Positions 23,226 through 30,766 of a DNA stretch of 35,711 nucleotides are shown one piece after another; the stretch's first letter is position 1; each line of letters begins with the position of its first letter. The translations under genes were made by a program, and so were the position numbers. Origin of the DNA: Acidimicrobiia bacterium (GTDB taxonomy: Bacteria; Actinomycetota; Acidimicrobiia; Spongiisociales; UBA5794). A model generated the notes under the pieces. That model was not told the DNA's origin and searched no databases. It saw nothing but the letters and a program-made list of their open reading frames with translations. Location: contig JABDJC010000178.1 of the NCBI GenBank assembly GCA_013003395.1, forward strand, positions 1 to 35,711. Reading direction: 5' to 3'.

Positions 23226-23270
23226 CGAGTGTGCTTGGAGTCGCGCTGAGCGCGGATGTAGGCACACTCG
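23226..23270. repeat. Hairpin repeat, copy 3
   Basis: Outer arms CGAGTGTGC (23226-23234) and GCACACTCG (23262-23270), with the inner CGCGC/GCGCG stem present. Loop-side differences to copy 1 (TTGGAG for TTCGAG, GATGTAG for GAAGTAG) lie outside the outer arms. It ends 43 bases before the hflX stop, between two convergent genes. Confidence 0.8.
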
Positions 23271-23312
23271 TTCACTCGTCCGCCGCGGCTTTGGCCAACC
23301 ACGGATCGTCTG

Positions 23313-24620
23313 TCAGACCGAGAACGGGGCGAACCGTGCCAGTTCGGTCTTTGGGAGCCTTGCGTGGATACGCGTGCCCGAGTCTTGGTGATCGAGTTTG
23401 AGGACTTCACCCAACTCGTGGACGGCAGCGACGACATCTCCCTTGTCGTATGGGAGGAACAGGTCGACCTCCGTCATCGTCATGTTCAGCATTCCGGCTA
23501 TCGCCTCTGCCAGCGAGTCCATGCCATTGCCGGTCGCCGCGGAGACTGCGACGGATCCGGCGAACACGCGAAGCAAACGCGCAACAGCTACCGGGTCTGC
23601 GGTGTCGCTCTTGTTGATGACCATCAACTCGGGCACGTCGCCTGCGTCGATTTCCGTTAGGACCGATCGCACCGCGGCGATCTGTCGATCGGGTTCAGGG
23701 TCGGAGCCGTCAACCACGTGAAGGAGCAGATCGGCCTCTTGCACTTCGATCAACGTCGACCGAAACGCCTCGACCAACATGTGCGGCAGACGCCTCACGA
23801 AGCCGACCGTGTCCGACATCAGCAACTCGTGACCGCTCGGCAGTTCCATCTTGCGAATCGTCGAATCGAGCGTCGCAAACAGTTGGTCCTGAACCAGGAC
23901 CTCACTGTCGGTCAGCCGATTGAAGAGCGTCGACTTACCGGCGTTGGTGTAGCCGACGAGCGTCACCAACGGGAGCTGTGATCGTTTTCGAGCCTTGCGC
24001 CTGGTGTCGCGCGAAGCGCCACGCTCTTTGAGCGCGCGTTCGAGCTTCGAGATCCGTGAGAGGATCTTGCGCCGGTCGGTCTCGAGCTGCGTTTCGCCAG
24101 GTCCGCGGGTTCCGATGCCACCTCCGAGGCGGCTTAACTCGGTGCTCGATGTACGCAGCCGGGGTAGGCGATATCGGAGCTGCGCCAACTCGACCTGGAT
24201 CATTCCTTCTCGACTGGTGGCGTGCTGGGCGAAGATGTCCAGGATGACGGCGATTCGATCGACGACGTCGCAAGAGAACAGCTTGTGCAGGTTGCGCTGT
24301 TGGGCAGGAGTCAGTTCGTGGTCGAATACGACCACGTCGATGTCGTTGGCCTTGGTGAGTGATACGAGCTCGGCGACCTTGCCCGACCCGATCAGGGTCG
24401 CCGGATCGAGGGCCTTGCGGCGCACGAGCTCTTCATCCACCGGATCAGAGCCGGCGGTATCGACGAGACGCGCCAACTCTTCCAGAGAGATCTCGGCCTC
24501 CTGGTCTTCGTCCTTGCCCATGGACACGCCGACGAGGAACGCTTTTTGCCTATCGACTTCGAGGTCGGTGACGGTCGCGGTCAACCGCTTCCCGCCGCGG
24601 GCCCTTTCGAGGTTTGTCAT
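23313..24620 (-). CDS. hflX: GTPase HflX
   Basis: Ribosome-associated GTPase that splits stalled or hibernating ribosomes. 435 residues: an N-terminal HflX domain with LIGSGKVAEL and VVVFDHELTPAQQRNL, the conserved LRTSSTELSRLGGGIGTRGPGETQLETDRR, a coiled linker, then the G domain with GYTNAGKSTLFN (G1), DTVGF (G3) and NKSD (G4). The ATG at 24620 (MTNLERARGG) is chosen; the in-frame ATG at 24725 would run across the divergent promoter region. TTTGAT ends 6 bases upstream and could be a weak -10 box. Confidence 0.94.
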   Translation of the reverse strand: MTNLERARGGKRLTATVTDLEVDRQKAFLVGVSMGKDEDQEAEISLEELARLVDTAGSDPVDEELVRRKALDPATLIGSGKVAELVSLTKANDIDVVVFDHELTPAQQRNLHKLFSCDVVDRIAVILDIFAQHATSREGMIQVELAQLRYRLPRLRTSSTELSRLGGGIGTRGPGETQLETDRRKILSRISKLERALKERGASRDTRRKARKRSQLPLVTLVGYTNAGKSTLFNRLTDSEVLVQDQLFATLDSTIRKMELPSGHELLMSDTVGFVRRLPHMLVEAFRSTLIEVQEADLLLHVVDGSDPEPDRQIAAVRSVLTEIDAGDVPELMVINKSDTADPVAVARLLRVFAGSVAVSAATGNGMDSLAEAIAGMLNMTMTEVDLFLPYDKGDVVAAVHELGEVLKLDHQDSGTRIHARLPKTELARFAPFSV

Positions 24621-24707
24621 GCCTGCATCAAACCACAGTTGGTGGGGTGTGTGATAGGAGAGATCATTGTTGATAGGCTCGACCCACGAGACAAAGGAGT
24701 CGTGGCG

Positions 24708-25136
24708 GTGAAGACGGTCGAACAAGTATTAGGTCACAAAGGTGGCGCTGTTTATGGAGTTCGTCCTGACGACACGGTGTTCCGGGCGCTCGAGATGATG
24801 GCTGAAAAAGGAGTCGGCGCGCTGCTCGTCCTCGAAGACGACGAACTGGTAGGGATCTTGTCGGAGCGCGATTACGCCCGCAAAGGGATCTTGATGGACC
24901 GCAGTTCGCACGAGACGAAGGTCTCTGAGCTGATGACGGCCCGCGTGCTCTGCGTCGGACTGGAGACCTCGGTTGATCAATGTATGGCGCTGATGACCGA
25001 GAAGCGCATTCGGCACCTCCCGGTGCTCGAAGGTGGCCACGTTGTGGGAGTCATCTCGATTGGCGACGTCGTCAGAACGGTCATTTCCGAGCAGGAGTTC
25101 ATCATCAGCGAACTCGAGCGGTACATCAACAGCTGA
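24708..25136 (+). CDS. CBS-domain pair protein
   Basis: A 142-residue protein of two CBS motifs (about residues 8-65 and 75-130): TVFRALEMMAEKGVGALLVLEDDELVGILSERDYAR and SVDQCMALMTEKRIRHLPVLEGGHVVGVISIGDVVR. Stand-alone CBS pairs bind adenine nucleotides or related ligands and act as sensors. The GTG at 24708 has AAAGGAG 8 bases upstream, which sets the start. It is divergent from hflX. No partner can be named. Confidence 0.92.
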   Translation: MKTVEQVLGHKGGAVYGVRPDDTVFRALEMMAEKGVGALLVLEDDELVGILSERDYARKGILMDRSSHETKVSELMTARVLCVGLETSVDQCMALMTEKRIRHLPVLEGGHVVGVISIGDVVRTVISEQEFIISELERYINS

Positions 25137-25139
25137 CTC

Positions 25140-25562
25140 TCAGGTAGCGATCGCCTCGAGCGCAGTGCGGATCGCAGCTGGGACCGGCGCCGGTTTCATC
25201 GTTGCGCGGTCGACGAACACGTGCACGAAGTGTCCGTGCGCCGAGGCATGCCCCTCGTCTCCCCGGAAAATGCCGACCTCGTAGCGCACGCTCGAGTTGC
25301 CCAGGTGAGCTACCCGTAACCCTGCGACCACAGCGTCCGGGAACGCGATGGACGAGCGGTATTCGCAGTGGCTCTCCACAGTCACGCCGACAATTGGAGA
25401 CGTGGCGATGTCTAGGCCGCCGACCTTTACGAGGTAGTCGTTGATGACAGTGTCGAAGAACGAGTAGTAGACAACGTTGTTGAGATGGTTGTAGGCGTCG
25501 TTGTCGCTCCAACGTGTCGTGATCGGCAGGTGGTGGGGGTAGCCGTCCCGATGCTCGGTCAC
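25140..25562 (-). CDS. Acyl-CoA thioesterase, 4HBT hotdog family
   Basis: A 140-residue hotdog-fold protein. The family motif is RWSDNDAYNHLNNVVYYSFFDTVIN, with the catalytic Asp of the 4-hydroxybenzoyl-CoA thioesterase type, and VESHCEYRSSIAFPDAVVAGLRV on the central strand. It probably hydrolyses an acyl- or aroyl-CoA. The GTG start overlaps the dehalogenase stop (GTGA), so the two genes are coupled. Confidence 0.9.
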   Translation of the reverse strand: MTEHRDGYPHHLPITTRWSDNDAYNHLNNVVYYSFFDTVINDYLVKVGGLDIATSPIVGVTVESHCEYRSSIAFPDAVVAGLRVAHLGNSSVRYEVGIFRGDEGHASAHGHFVHVFVDRATMKPAPVPAAIRTALEAIAT

Positions 25563-26431
25563 GGAACCGTTCGCAGGAAGTCGACGATCGCGGTGCTGAT
25601 TTCTCCGGGGGCGTCTTCTTGGATGAAGTGGATTCCGGGGACGTCAACGCGTTGCTGATTCGGCCAGTCTCGGACATGCGGTTCCGAGATCGTGCTCAAG
25701 AAACCGGGTTCGGCATGGACGTAGAGTTTCGGTACGTCTGACGTCGACAGCCAATTCGAGTAGTCGCTCACGATCGCATGCATCTCCGGTGGCTCTCCGT
25801 CGATCGGGATCTGGCGCGGCCACGCCAAGGTCGGACGGCGAGACTCACCAGGCTCGGTGAAGCGCTTGCGGTAGTGCGTCATCTCTTCCTCCGTCAGGTC
25901 GCGGATGACCGACGACGGCAGGATCCGGTCGACGAAGACGTTCTTCTCCAAGACGATCTCTTCGCCGGCAGGTGACCGCATACCTTGGAAGACACCTCGA
26001 GCGACCTCGGGCCACTCGTCCCACGTGATCGGGCGCACTATCGCCTCCATGTAGACGATGGCGCGAACGGCGTCGCGATGCTGATTGGCCCAATGGAATC
26101 CGAGCCCTGATCCCCAGTCGTGGACGACGAGAGTCACTCGATCCATCAGGTCCATCGCATGGAACCATGCGTCGAGGTAGCGGTAGTGCTCGACGAACGA
26201 ATAGTTCCCTTCAGGATGCGGGCCGGAATCGCCCATCCCGAGCAGGTCCGGAGCAAGGCACCGGTGATCGACAGCGACGGCCGGGATGATGTTGCGCCAC
26301 AAGTACGACGAGGTGGGGTTGCCGTGCAGGAACACGACAGGGTCGCCTGAACCCACATCCACAAACGTCAACGACGAGTCGAGCACGTCGATGGTGGCCC
26401 GATCGTGTGCATCGGATGCGCTCAACGTCAC
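25559..26431 (-). CDS. dhaA: Haloalkane dehalogenase
   Basis: Cleaves carbon-halogen bonds of haloalkanes to give alcohols. The 290-residue product has the full DhaA-type set: FLHGNPTSSYLWRN with halide-binding Asn38, VVHDWGSGLGFHW with nucleophile Asp105 and halide-binding Trp106, VYMEAI with Glu129, and GIHFIQEDAPGEI with catalytic His268. This Asp-His-Glu layout with HDW is that of the Rhodococcus DhaA subfamily. GTG start with GAGGAGG 6 bases upstream. Natural substrate unknown; marine members are common. Confidence 0.92.
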   Translation of the reverse strand: MTLSASDAHDRATIDVLDSSLTFVDVGSGDPVVFLHGNPTSSYLWRNIIPAVAVDHRCLAPDLLGMGDSGPHPEGNYSFVEHYRYLDAWFHAMDLMDRVTLVVHDWGSGLGFHWANQHRDAVRAIVYMEAIVRPITWDEWPEVARGVFQGMRSPAGEEIVLEKNVFVDRILPSSVIRDLTEEEMTHYRKRFTEPGESRRPTLAWPRQIPIDGEPPEMHAIVSDYSNWLSTSDVPKLYVHAEPGFLSTISEPHVRDWPNQQRVDVPGIHFIQEDAPGEISTAIVDFLRTVP

Positions 26432-26505
26432 CTGAAACCTCCTCGCTCGATCCGCAACCTAGCGGGCCGACCAGCACCGTTTCGGGTCCCGCTAGCCTCA
26501 CCTGC

Positions 26506-26600
26506 GGAGGCGTCAGGATGCCTGGTGGGTCCCGCGGTCTTCAAAACCGTTGAGGGGGCGAAAGTTCCCTGGCGGGTTCGATTCCCGTCCGCCTCCGCCA
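26506..26600 (+). tRNA. selC: tRNA-Sec (anticodon TCA)
   Basis: 95 bases including encoded CCA. Acceptor stem GGAGGCG(T)/(C)CGCCTCC is 7 bp plus a mismatch at the eighth position; long D stem (GGATGC/GGGTCC, one mismatch); anticodon stem GCGGT/ACCGT with loop CTTCAAA and anticodon TCA at 26541-26543; long variable arm AGGGGG/TTCCCT; T arm GCGGG-TTCGATT-CCCGT; discriminator G. Total length, TCA anticodon and long extra arm match bacterial tRNA-Sec. Together with the Sec codon in selD it shows a working selenocysteine system; selA and selB are not in this window. Confidence 0.95.
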
Positions 26601-26650
26601 AATTCTTGTCCGCGCAACGGACCTGAGATCGGGTAGTCGGTGCCAACTCG

Positions 26651-26656
26651 TACGCT
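26651..26656 (+). promoter_or_regulatory. -10 box of leaderless lipoprotein gene
   Basis: TACGCT ends 6 bases before the ATG at 26663. Confidence 0.45.
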
Positions 26657-26662
26657 TGCAGC

Positions 26663-27454
26663 ATGAGATCTCGTGTGTTCCTCTTCTTGTTCTCGTTGTT
26701 GCTGCTCGCCGCGGCCTGCTCAGGCACCGACTCGGCGGCAGGCCCTGCGGTTCTGCCGTTCGATCAGATCGCTGTCGGCGACCCGGAGATCATTCCCGAC
26801 GCAACGGGGACCATTGCCACGTTGACCATCGAAACGAACATCGATGCAGTTTGCGCGGTGGCGTACGGACCGACCGAAAGTCTGGGAGCGCTGTCGACGG
26901 ATTCCGACATGGGCGGCGGCGCTCACGATGACCACCAAGCGATCATGAGCGGACTCGAACCCGACACCACGTATTACTACCGGCTTCAGGGCGTCGGCGT
27001 GGATGGCAACCTCTATCGAAGTGACCTGCGCACGTTCACCACTCCGGCGGCGTCGACGCCGCAGCGGACGAACGTGGCTGTCGGAGCGACGGTCGTCGAA
27101 GTGAGTTCCGAGTTCTCGTCGTCGTTCGGCGGTGACAGAGCAATCGACGGTGACCTTGCCACCGAGTGGTCGTCGCAGGGCGACGGCGACGATGCGTTCA
27201 TCACGATCGATCTCGGTCGCAGCGTGGATATCTCCGGGATTGGCTTTCGCACCAGGGAGATGTCAGACGGCAGTTCGATCGCTCAGTCGTTCTCAGTCAT
27301 GATCGACGGCGTCAGTTACGGACCGTTCGAGGCCGGCCTCGGACTTGCCGTCGCCGACCTATCTGCCACTGGTCAGATTGTGCGCATCGACATTGAGACC
27401 TCGACCGGAGGCAACACGGGTGCCGTCGAGATCGAGGTCTACGAATCCGAGTGA
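26663..27454 (+). CDS. Lipoprotein with fibronectin III-like and discoidin-like domains
   Basis: 263 residues. Signal peptide with lipobox LAAAC (Cys19). Residues ~40-130 look like a purple-phosphatase-type FN3 domain (TLTIETNIDAVCAVAYG, HDDHQAIMSGLEPDTTYYYRLQG, LRTFTTP). Residues ~140-262 look like an F5/8 type C (discoidin) domain: FGGDRAIDGDLATEWSSQGDGDDAFITIDLG, then IGFRTREMSDGSS and VRIDIETSTGGNTGAVEIEVYE. It is an outer-surface binding protein, presumably for glycans; ligand unknown. It starts 62 bases after tRNA-Sec. Confidence 0.85.
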   Translation: MRSRVFLFLFSLLLLAAACSGTDSAAGPAVLPFDQIAVGDPEIIPDATGTIATLTIETNIDAVCAVAYGPTESLGALSTDSDMGGGAHDDHQAIMSGLEPDTTYYYRLQGVGVDGNLYRSDLRTFTTPAASTPQRTNVAVGATVVEVSSEFSSSFGGDRAIDGDLATEWSSQGDGDDAFITIDLGRSVDISGIGFRTREMSDGSSIAQSFSVMIDGVSYGPFEAGLGLAVADLSATGQIVRIDIETSTGGNTGAVEIEVYESE

Positions 27455-27476
27455 GGTGTGACGCGCCTTCGATTGG

Positions 27477-28646
27477 TTGCCGACCCTCGAAGAACTGCGC
27501 AGCATGTCGGGTCAGTTATTGTGGCGGCGCGTATTTCCCGCTCCCCTTAAGGCGATCTTGACCAAGAACCTCACCACCGGTGGACTCATCCGTGAGCGAC
27601 GTATCGCCCAGGCGCTGTCGCTGGGACAGTTGGCGTCACGTCTTGGTGTGCCTCCGGCAAGCGTCAGGGCTTGGGAGCGCGGAGATGAGCCGCTGCCAGA
27701 GAAGCTGGCTCCGAGTGTCGCTGACGCCCTGGGGCTGAAGGCTGCAGACTTGATCACAACCGAGCCTGCGCCGCCGGCAGCGAAGGAGAAGAAACCTCCG
27801 AAGGCCGAGCCCGCTCCAACTGCAGCCGTCGTACCCGCGCCGGAAGCCCCGGCCACCGCACAACCGCCGGCGACACCGAAGAAGGCGACGTCTCCCAAGA
27901 CCAAAGCTGATGCTGCTGCGAAACCCGCCGAGGCGCCACAAGTCGACGAGGTCATCGACGCCGATGCTCCGACCGAACCTCCTGTGGAGCCGGCGATCGA
28001 GGCGGTTGTGGAGCCAGTTGCCGAAGCCAAGCCAGTCGAAGAAGTCGCCTCAGCCGGCGACGTCGACACCAAGCAACCCGAGTCTGCAGAGCCACAGCCG
28101 ACGGCCAGCGATGACAGTGTCGTTGACGAACAACCTCTCGCAGCGGCGGTTGATGCAGCTGACGACGACACAAGCCAGGTTTCAGGCACTGATGAGAAGT
28201 CCGAAGCGAGCGAAGCGCCTGCTGAGACGCCTGACACGGCAACCCCACTCACCGAATTGCCGACCGAAGTGGTCGAAGCCGTGCCGGTTGCGTTCACCGA
28301 CGAGGTGACCCAAGCCGTGCCGCAGGTACCCTCGAGACCCTCCGTCGACGATCTGGCTTCAACGGCAGCAGTCGATGCGCTCCTCAGCGGTACGGCAACT
28401 TCGACCTCGTCCACCCAGGTCGTGGGTGCGCCGGTCACGGTCGTCGCCGAAAAGCTGCCGTACTGGAAGGACCCCAATCAGCGCTGGCGATACTGGGCAC
28501 GGGCCATCGCCACGGTCGCGATCATGGGCGTCTTCCTGGTGGTGTTGGGCTGGGCATTCGGAGAGCTGTCCGATGCTCTCGGTGGGTTCCTCGATCAGTT
28601 CTCGGACGCGAGCGACGTCGACCCGCTGAACCGCTCAACCGAGTAG
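27477..28646 (+). CDS. XRE-type helix-turn-helix protein with long Ala/Pro/Glu linker and C-terminal membrane helix
   Basis: 389 residues if the TTG at 27477 is used. An XRE/Cro-type HTH lies at about residues 38-93 (IRERRIAQALSLGQLASRLGVPPASVRAWERG...LADALGL-like). Residues ~95-325 are a low-complexity Ala/Pro/Glu/Thr/Val spacer. LPYWKDPNQRWRYWARAIATVAIMGVFLVVLGWAFGEL gives one membrane helix near residue 350, then an acidic tail. The order HTH, linker and single helix recalls RodZ, although the helix is near the C-terminus here and the linker is on the N-side. ATG at 27504 is an alternative start; neither has a clear ribosome site. It overlaps the TauE/SafE gene by 12 bases at the 3' ends. 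Confidence 0.72.
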   Translation: MPTLEELRSMSGQLLWRRVFPAPLKAILTKNLTTGGLIRERRIAQALSLGQLASRLGVPPASVRAWERGDEPLPEKLAPSVADALGLKAADLITTEPAPPAAKEKKPPKAEPAPTAAVVPAPEAPATAQPPATPKKATSPKTKADAAAKPAEAPQVDEVIDADAPTEPPVEPAIEAVVEPVAEAKPVEEVASAGDVDTKQPESAEPQPTASDDSVVDEQPLAAAVDAADDDTSQVSGTDEKSEASEAPAETPDTATPLTELPTEVVEAVPVAFTDEVTQAVPQVPSRPSVDDLASTAAVDALLSGTATSTSSTQVVGAPVTVVAEKLPYWKDPNQRWRYWARAIATVAIMGVFLVVLGWAFGELSDALGGFLDQFSDASDVDPLNRSTE

Positions 28647-29372
28647 CGCTCGAGTCAACAGAGTGGTTGCCGCAATCGATGAGATGATCAGGATTGCCCT
28701 TCTGAGAGCCGTTCCTTCAGTGAACCTTCGCAGCGGTCCGCTCACGACGAAGCCCAGCAACGCCGGCGGGGTCAGCAGCAGTCCAACGTAGACGTCGTGC
28801 CACGAGATCGCGTCTGCCGCGACTCTGCCGGTCAGCGTCATCAGTCCGCCGACGAAGAACAGAACGCCAAGGTTGGCTCGGACCCGAGGGCCAGTATCAC
28901 GGTGATACAACAGCGCCATCGGCGGGCCTCCGATCGACGACAGGGTGCTCATCACGCCAGAAGTCAGTCCTGCTCCGAACTCCGTCGCCGTGTTGCGCCG
29001 GATTCCGGCGTCACTCGCGAAGATCGCAACGGCCGCCAGGACGATGACACCGACGGCGAAGTCGACGCCGCGTTGCGAGGAGGTGAGGAGGAGCAGACCT
29101 GCTCCGATCACCGTTCCGGGAACTCTGCCGGCGACGATGAACGCGATGGGCCGCAGCTGAATCGATGCGCGTTCCCTCCATGCGGTAGCGGACGAGAGTG
29201 TGAGGGAGATGATCAGCTGGGGCACAGGCGCCAGTTCAGGACTCAGTAACAACAGCGTCGGAATCGAAATGATGTTGAAGCCGAATCCGAAGGTGGCCTG
29301 CACGGTCGCCGCAAGCATCGTCACGAAGGCCGCGACGAGCAGTAACTGCCAAGCGGTCTCGAGTTCGATCAA
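28635..29372 (-). CDS. TauE/SafE family permease
   Basis: A 245-residue protein with about seven or eight membrane segments. The family pattern appears twice: AATVQATFGFGFNIISIPTLLLLSPE in the first half and GLTSGVMSTLSSIGGPPMALL in the second. Members export or import sulfite, sulfoacetate or other anions. The TTG start overlaps the malic enzyme stop (TTGA), which suggests coupled expression and perhaps organic-acid transport, but the substrate is not known. Confidence 0.88.
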   Translation of the reverse strand: MIELETAWQLLLVAAFVTMLAATVQATFGFGFNIISIPTLLLLSPELAPVPQLIISLTLSSATAWRERASIQLRPIAFIVAGRVPGTVIGAGLLLLTSSQRGVDFAVGVIVLAAVAIFASDAGIRRNTATEFGAGLTSGVMSTLSSIGGPPMALLYHRDTGPRVRANLGVLFFVGGLMTLTGRVAADAISWHDVYVGLLLTPPALLGFVVSGPLRRFTEGTALRRAILIISSIAATTLLTRALLG

Positions 29373-30688
29373 TTCGCCGCTTGTGCGACTCGCTCCGCCA
29401 CTGTGGCGTGCACGGTCAGATCCAGCGGATCAGGAAGCAGCGCGTCATCAGGCGCCAGTTCCGACAGCGCAATCGCCGCCGCCTTCTTCATCTCAGGCGT
29501 GATGCGAGCAGCACCGGCATCGAGGGCGCCCTTGAAGAGACCAGGGTATGCGAGCACGTTGTTGACGATGCTGCCGTCTGTGGCGACTGCGGCACCTGCT
29601 TCGCGAGCGGCGTAGCGGTTGATCTCTGGTACCGGATTGGTCAGGGCCATCACGGTCTGACCCGGACGGATGTGTTCTGGCTTCAGGAGGTTCGCCTGGC
29701 CGGTTGTCAAGACCAGCACGTCCACGCGCGAGGCGATCTCCTCGAATCCCTCGGTGGTGCCGTAGGTGTCGACCTCATCAGGGGCAAAAGACAGTGTGCG
29801 GCTCAGGGCGGCGTCGCTCGGATCGAACATCTCGATGCGCTTGAACGGGAAGTACATCGCAAGGCGGGCGATGGCCGAACCCGCCGCGCCCAGACCGATC
29901 TGCCCAAACACCCAATCCTGGAGCTCTACTCCGAGCTGACGCGCCGCGGACAGGACGGCGGCCATCACGACGATTGCCGTGCCGTGTTGGTCGTCGTGCA
30001 TGACCGGGATGTCGAGGCGCCTGTCGAGTTCCTCTTCGATGTGAAATACCCCTGGAGAGGCAATGTCCTCGAGGTGGATGCCTCCGAAGCCGGGGGCGAT
30101 TCGCACGATCGTTTCGATGATCTCTTCTGGGTCTTTGGTGTCGAGCACTATCGGCACGGCGTTCAATCCGATGAACATCGAATAGAACAAGGCTTTGCCC
30201 TCCATTACCGGCAGCGAAGCCTTGGGACCGATGTCGCCAAGTCCGAGAACGCGGCTGCCATCGGAGACGACGGCGACCGTCGAACCCTTCCACGTCAGCG
30301 TCGACGCCAGCGATGGGTCGCGTTGGATTGCTTCGGAGACTCTCGCAACGCCGGGGGTGTAGATCTCTCGCATGTCTTGGAGCGTCTTCACCTTCACTCG
30401 CGAAGTCACCTGGAGCTTTCCTCCCTGATGGGTGTGGAATGCCTGGTCGACCGGCTCGGCAACAAGCTCGACGCCTCCGACTGCAGTGATCGCGTTGGTG
30501 ATCGCTTCGACGACGTCTTCAGACGGCGCAATGACGAGCACGTCGCGGATGTTGAACTCCGGACCGATGTACCGCGTTTCGATCTCGCCGACATGTGCAT
30601 GGTGCTCGGCGATGGCACCGAGCACCTTCGCCAGCGTTCCTGGAGTGCGTCCCGTCTTGATCCGATAGAGGATGTCTGTCTCGATCAT
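29369..30688 (-). CDS. NAD(P)-dependent malic enzyme with N-terminal ACT domain
   Basis: 439 residues. Residues ~1-80 form an ACT-like regulatory domain (ILYRIKTGRTPGTLAKVLGAIAEH...VGEIET), a layout known from bacterial malic enzymes. The catalytic part has REIYTPGVARVSEAI (catalytic Tyr), GLGDIGPKASLPVMEGKALF (catalytic Lys), HLEDIASPGVFHIEEEL (metal), IPVMHDDQHGTAIVVMAA, and the nucleotide motif GLGAAGSAIARL. It converts malate to pyruvate and CO2. The ATG at 30688 is preferred because GATACT ends 6 bases upstream; 30706 is an upstream alternative. Confidence 0.93.
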   Translation of the reverse strand: MIETDILYRIKTGRTPGTLAKVLGAIAEHHAHVGEIETRYIGPEFNIRDVLVIAPSEDVVEAITNAITAVGGVELVAEPVDQAFHTHQGGKLQVTSRVKVKTLQDMREIYTPGVARVSEAIQRDPSLASTLTWKGSTVAVVSDGSRVLGLGDIGPKASLPVMEGKALFYSMFIGLNAVPIVLDTKDPEEIIETIVRIAPGFGGIHLEDIASPGVFHIEEELDRRLDIPVMHDDQHGTAIVVMAAVLSAARQLGVELQDWVFGQIGLGAAGSAIARLAMYFPFKRIEMFDPSDAALSRTLSFAPDEVDTYGTTEGFEEIASRVDVLVLTTGQANLLKPEHIRPGQTVMALTNPVPEINRYAAREAGAAVATDGSIVNNVLAYPGLFKGALDAGAARITPEMKKAAAIALSELAPDDALLPDPLDLTVHATVAERVAQAAN

Positions 30689-30694
30689 CGAAGG

Positions 30695-30700
30695 AGTATC
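30695..30700 (-). promoter_or_regulatory. -10 box of leaderless malic enzyme gene
   Basis: GATACT (minus strand) ends 6 bases before the ATG at 30688. Confidence 0.45.
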
Positions 30701-30754
30701 ACACATGCCAGCCGAGCGCTTGCATCCGACATCCGGCTAAGCCCTCGGAATCAC

Positions 30755-30760
30755 TAGTTT
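30755..30760 (+). promoter_or_regulatory. -10 box of leaderless thioredoxin-like lipoprotein gene
   Basis: TAGTTT ends 6 bases before the ATG at 30767. Confidence 0.45.
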
Positions 30761-30766
30761 CTGACG

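Noticed and set aside
23077-23270. CRISPR array
   Set aside because: Only three units with unequal spacing; each unit is a long self-complementary hairpin, spacers are partly similar and there are no cas genes nearby.
24621-24725. Longer HflX start at 24725
   Set aside because: It would cross the divergent promoter region and the start of the CBS gene; family similarity starts after 24620.
27512-28477. 321-codon minus-strand frame opposite the HTH protein linker
   Set aside because: It consists mostly of Ser, Ala, Gly and Thr, mirroring the repetitive linker; the plus strand has recognisable HTH and membrane segments at its ends.
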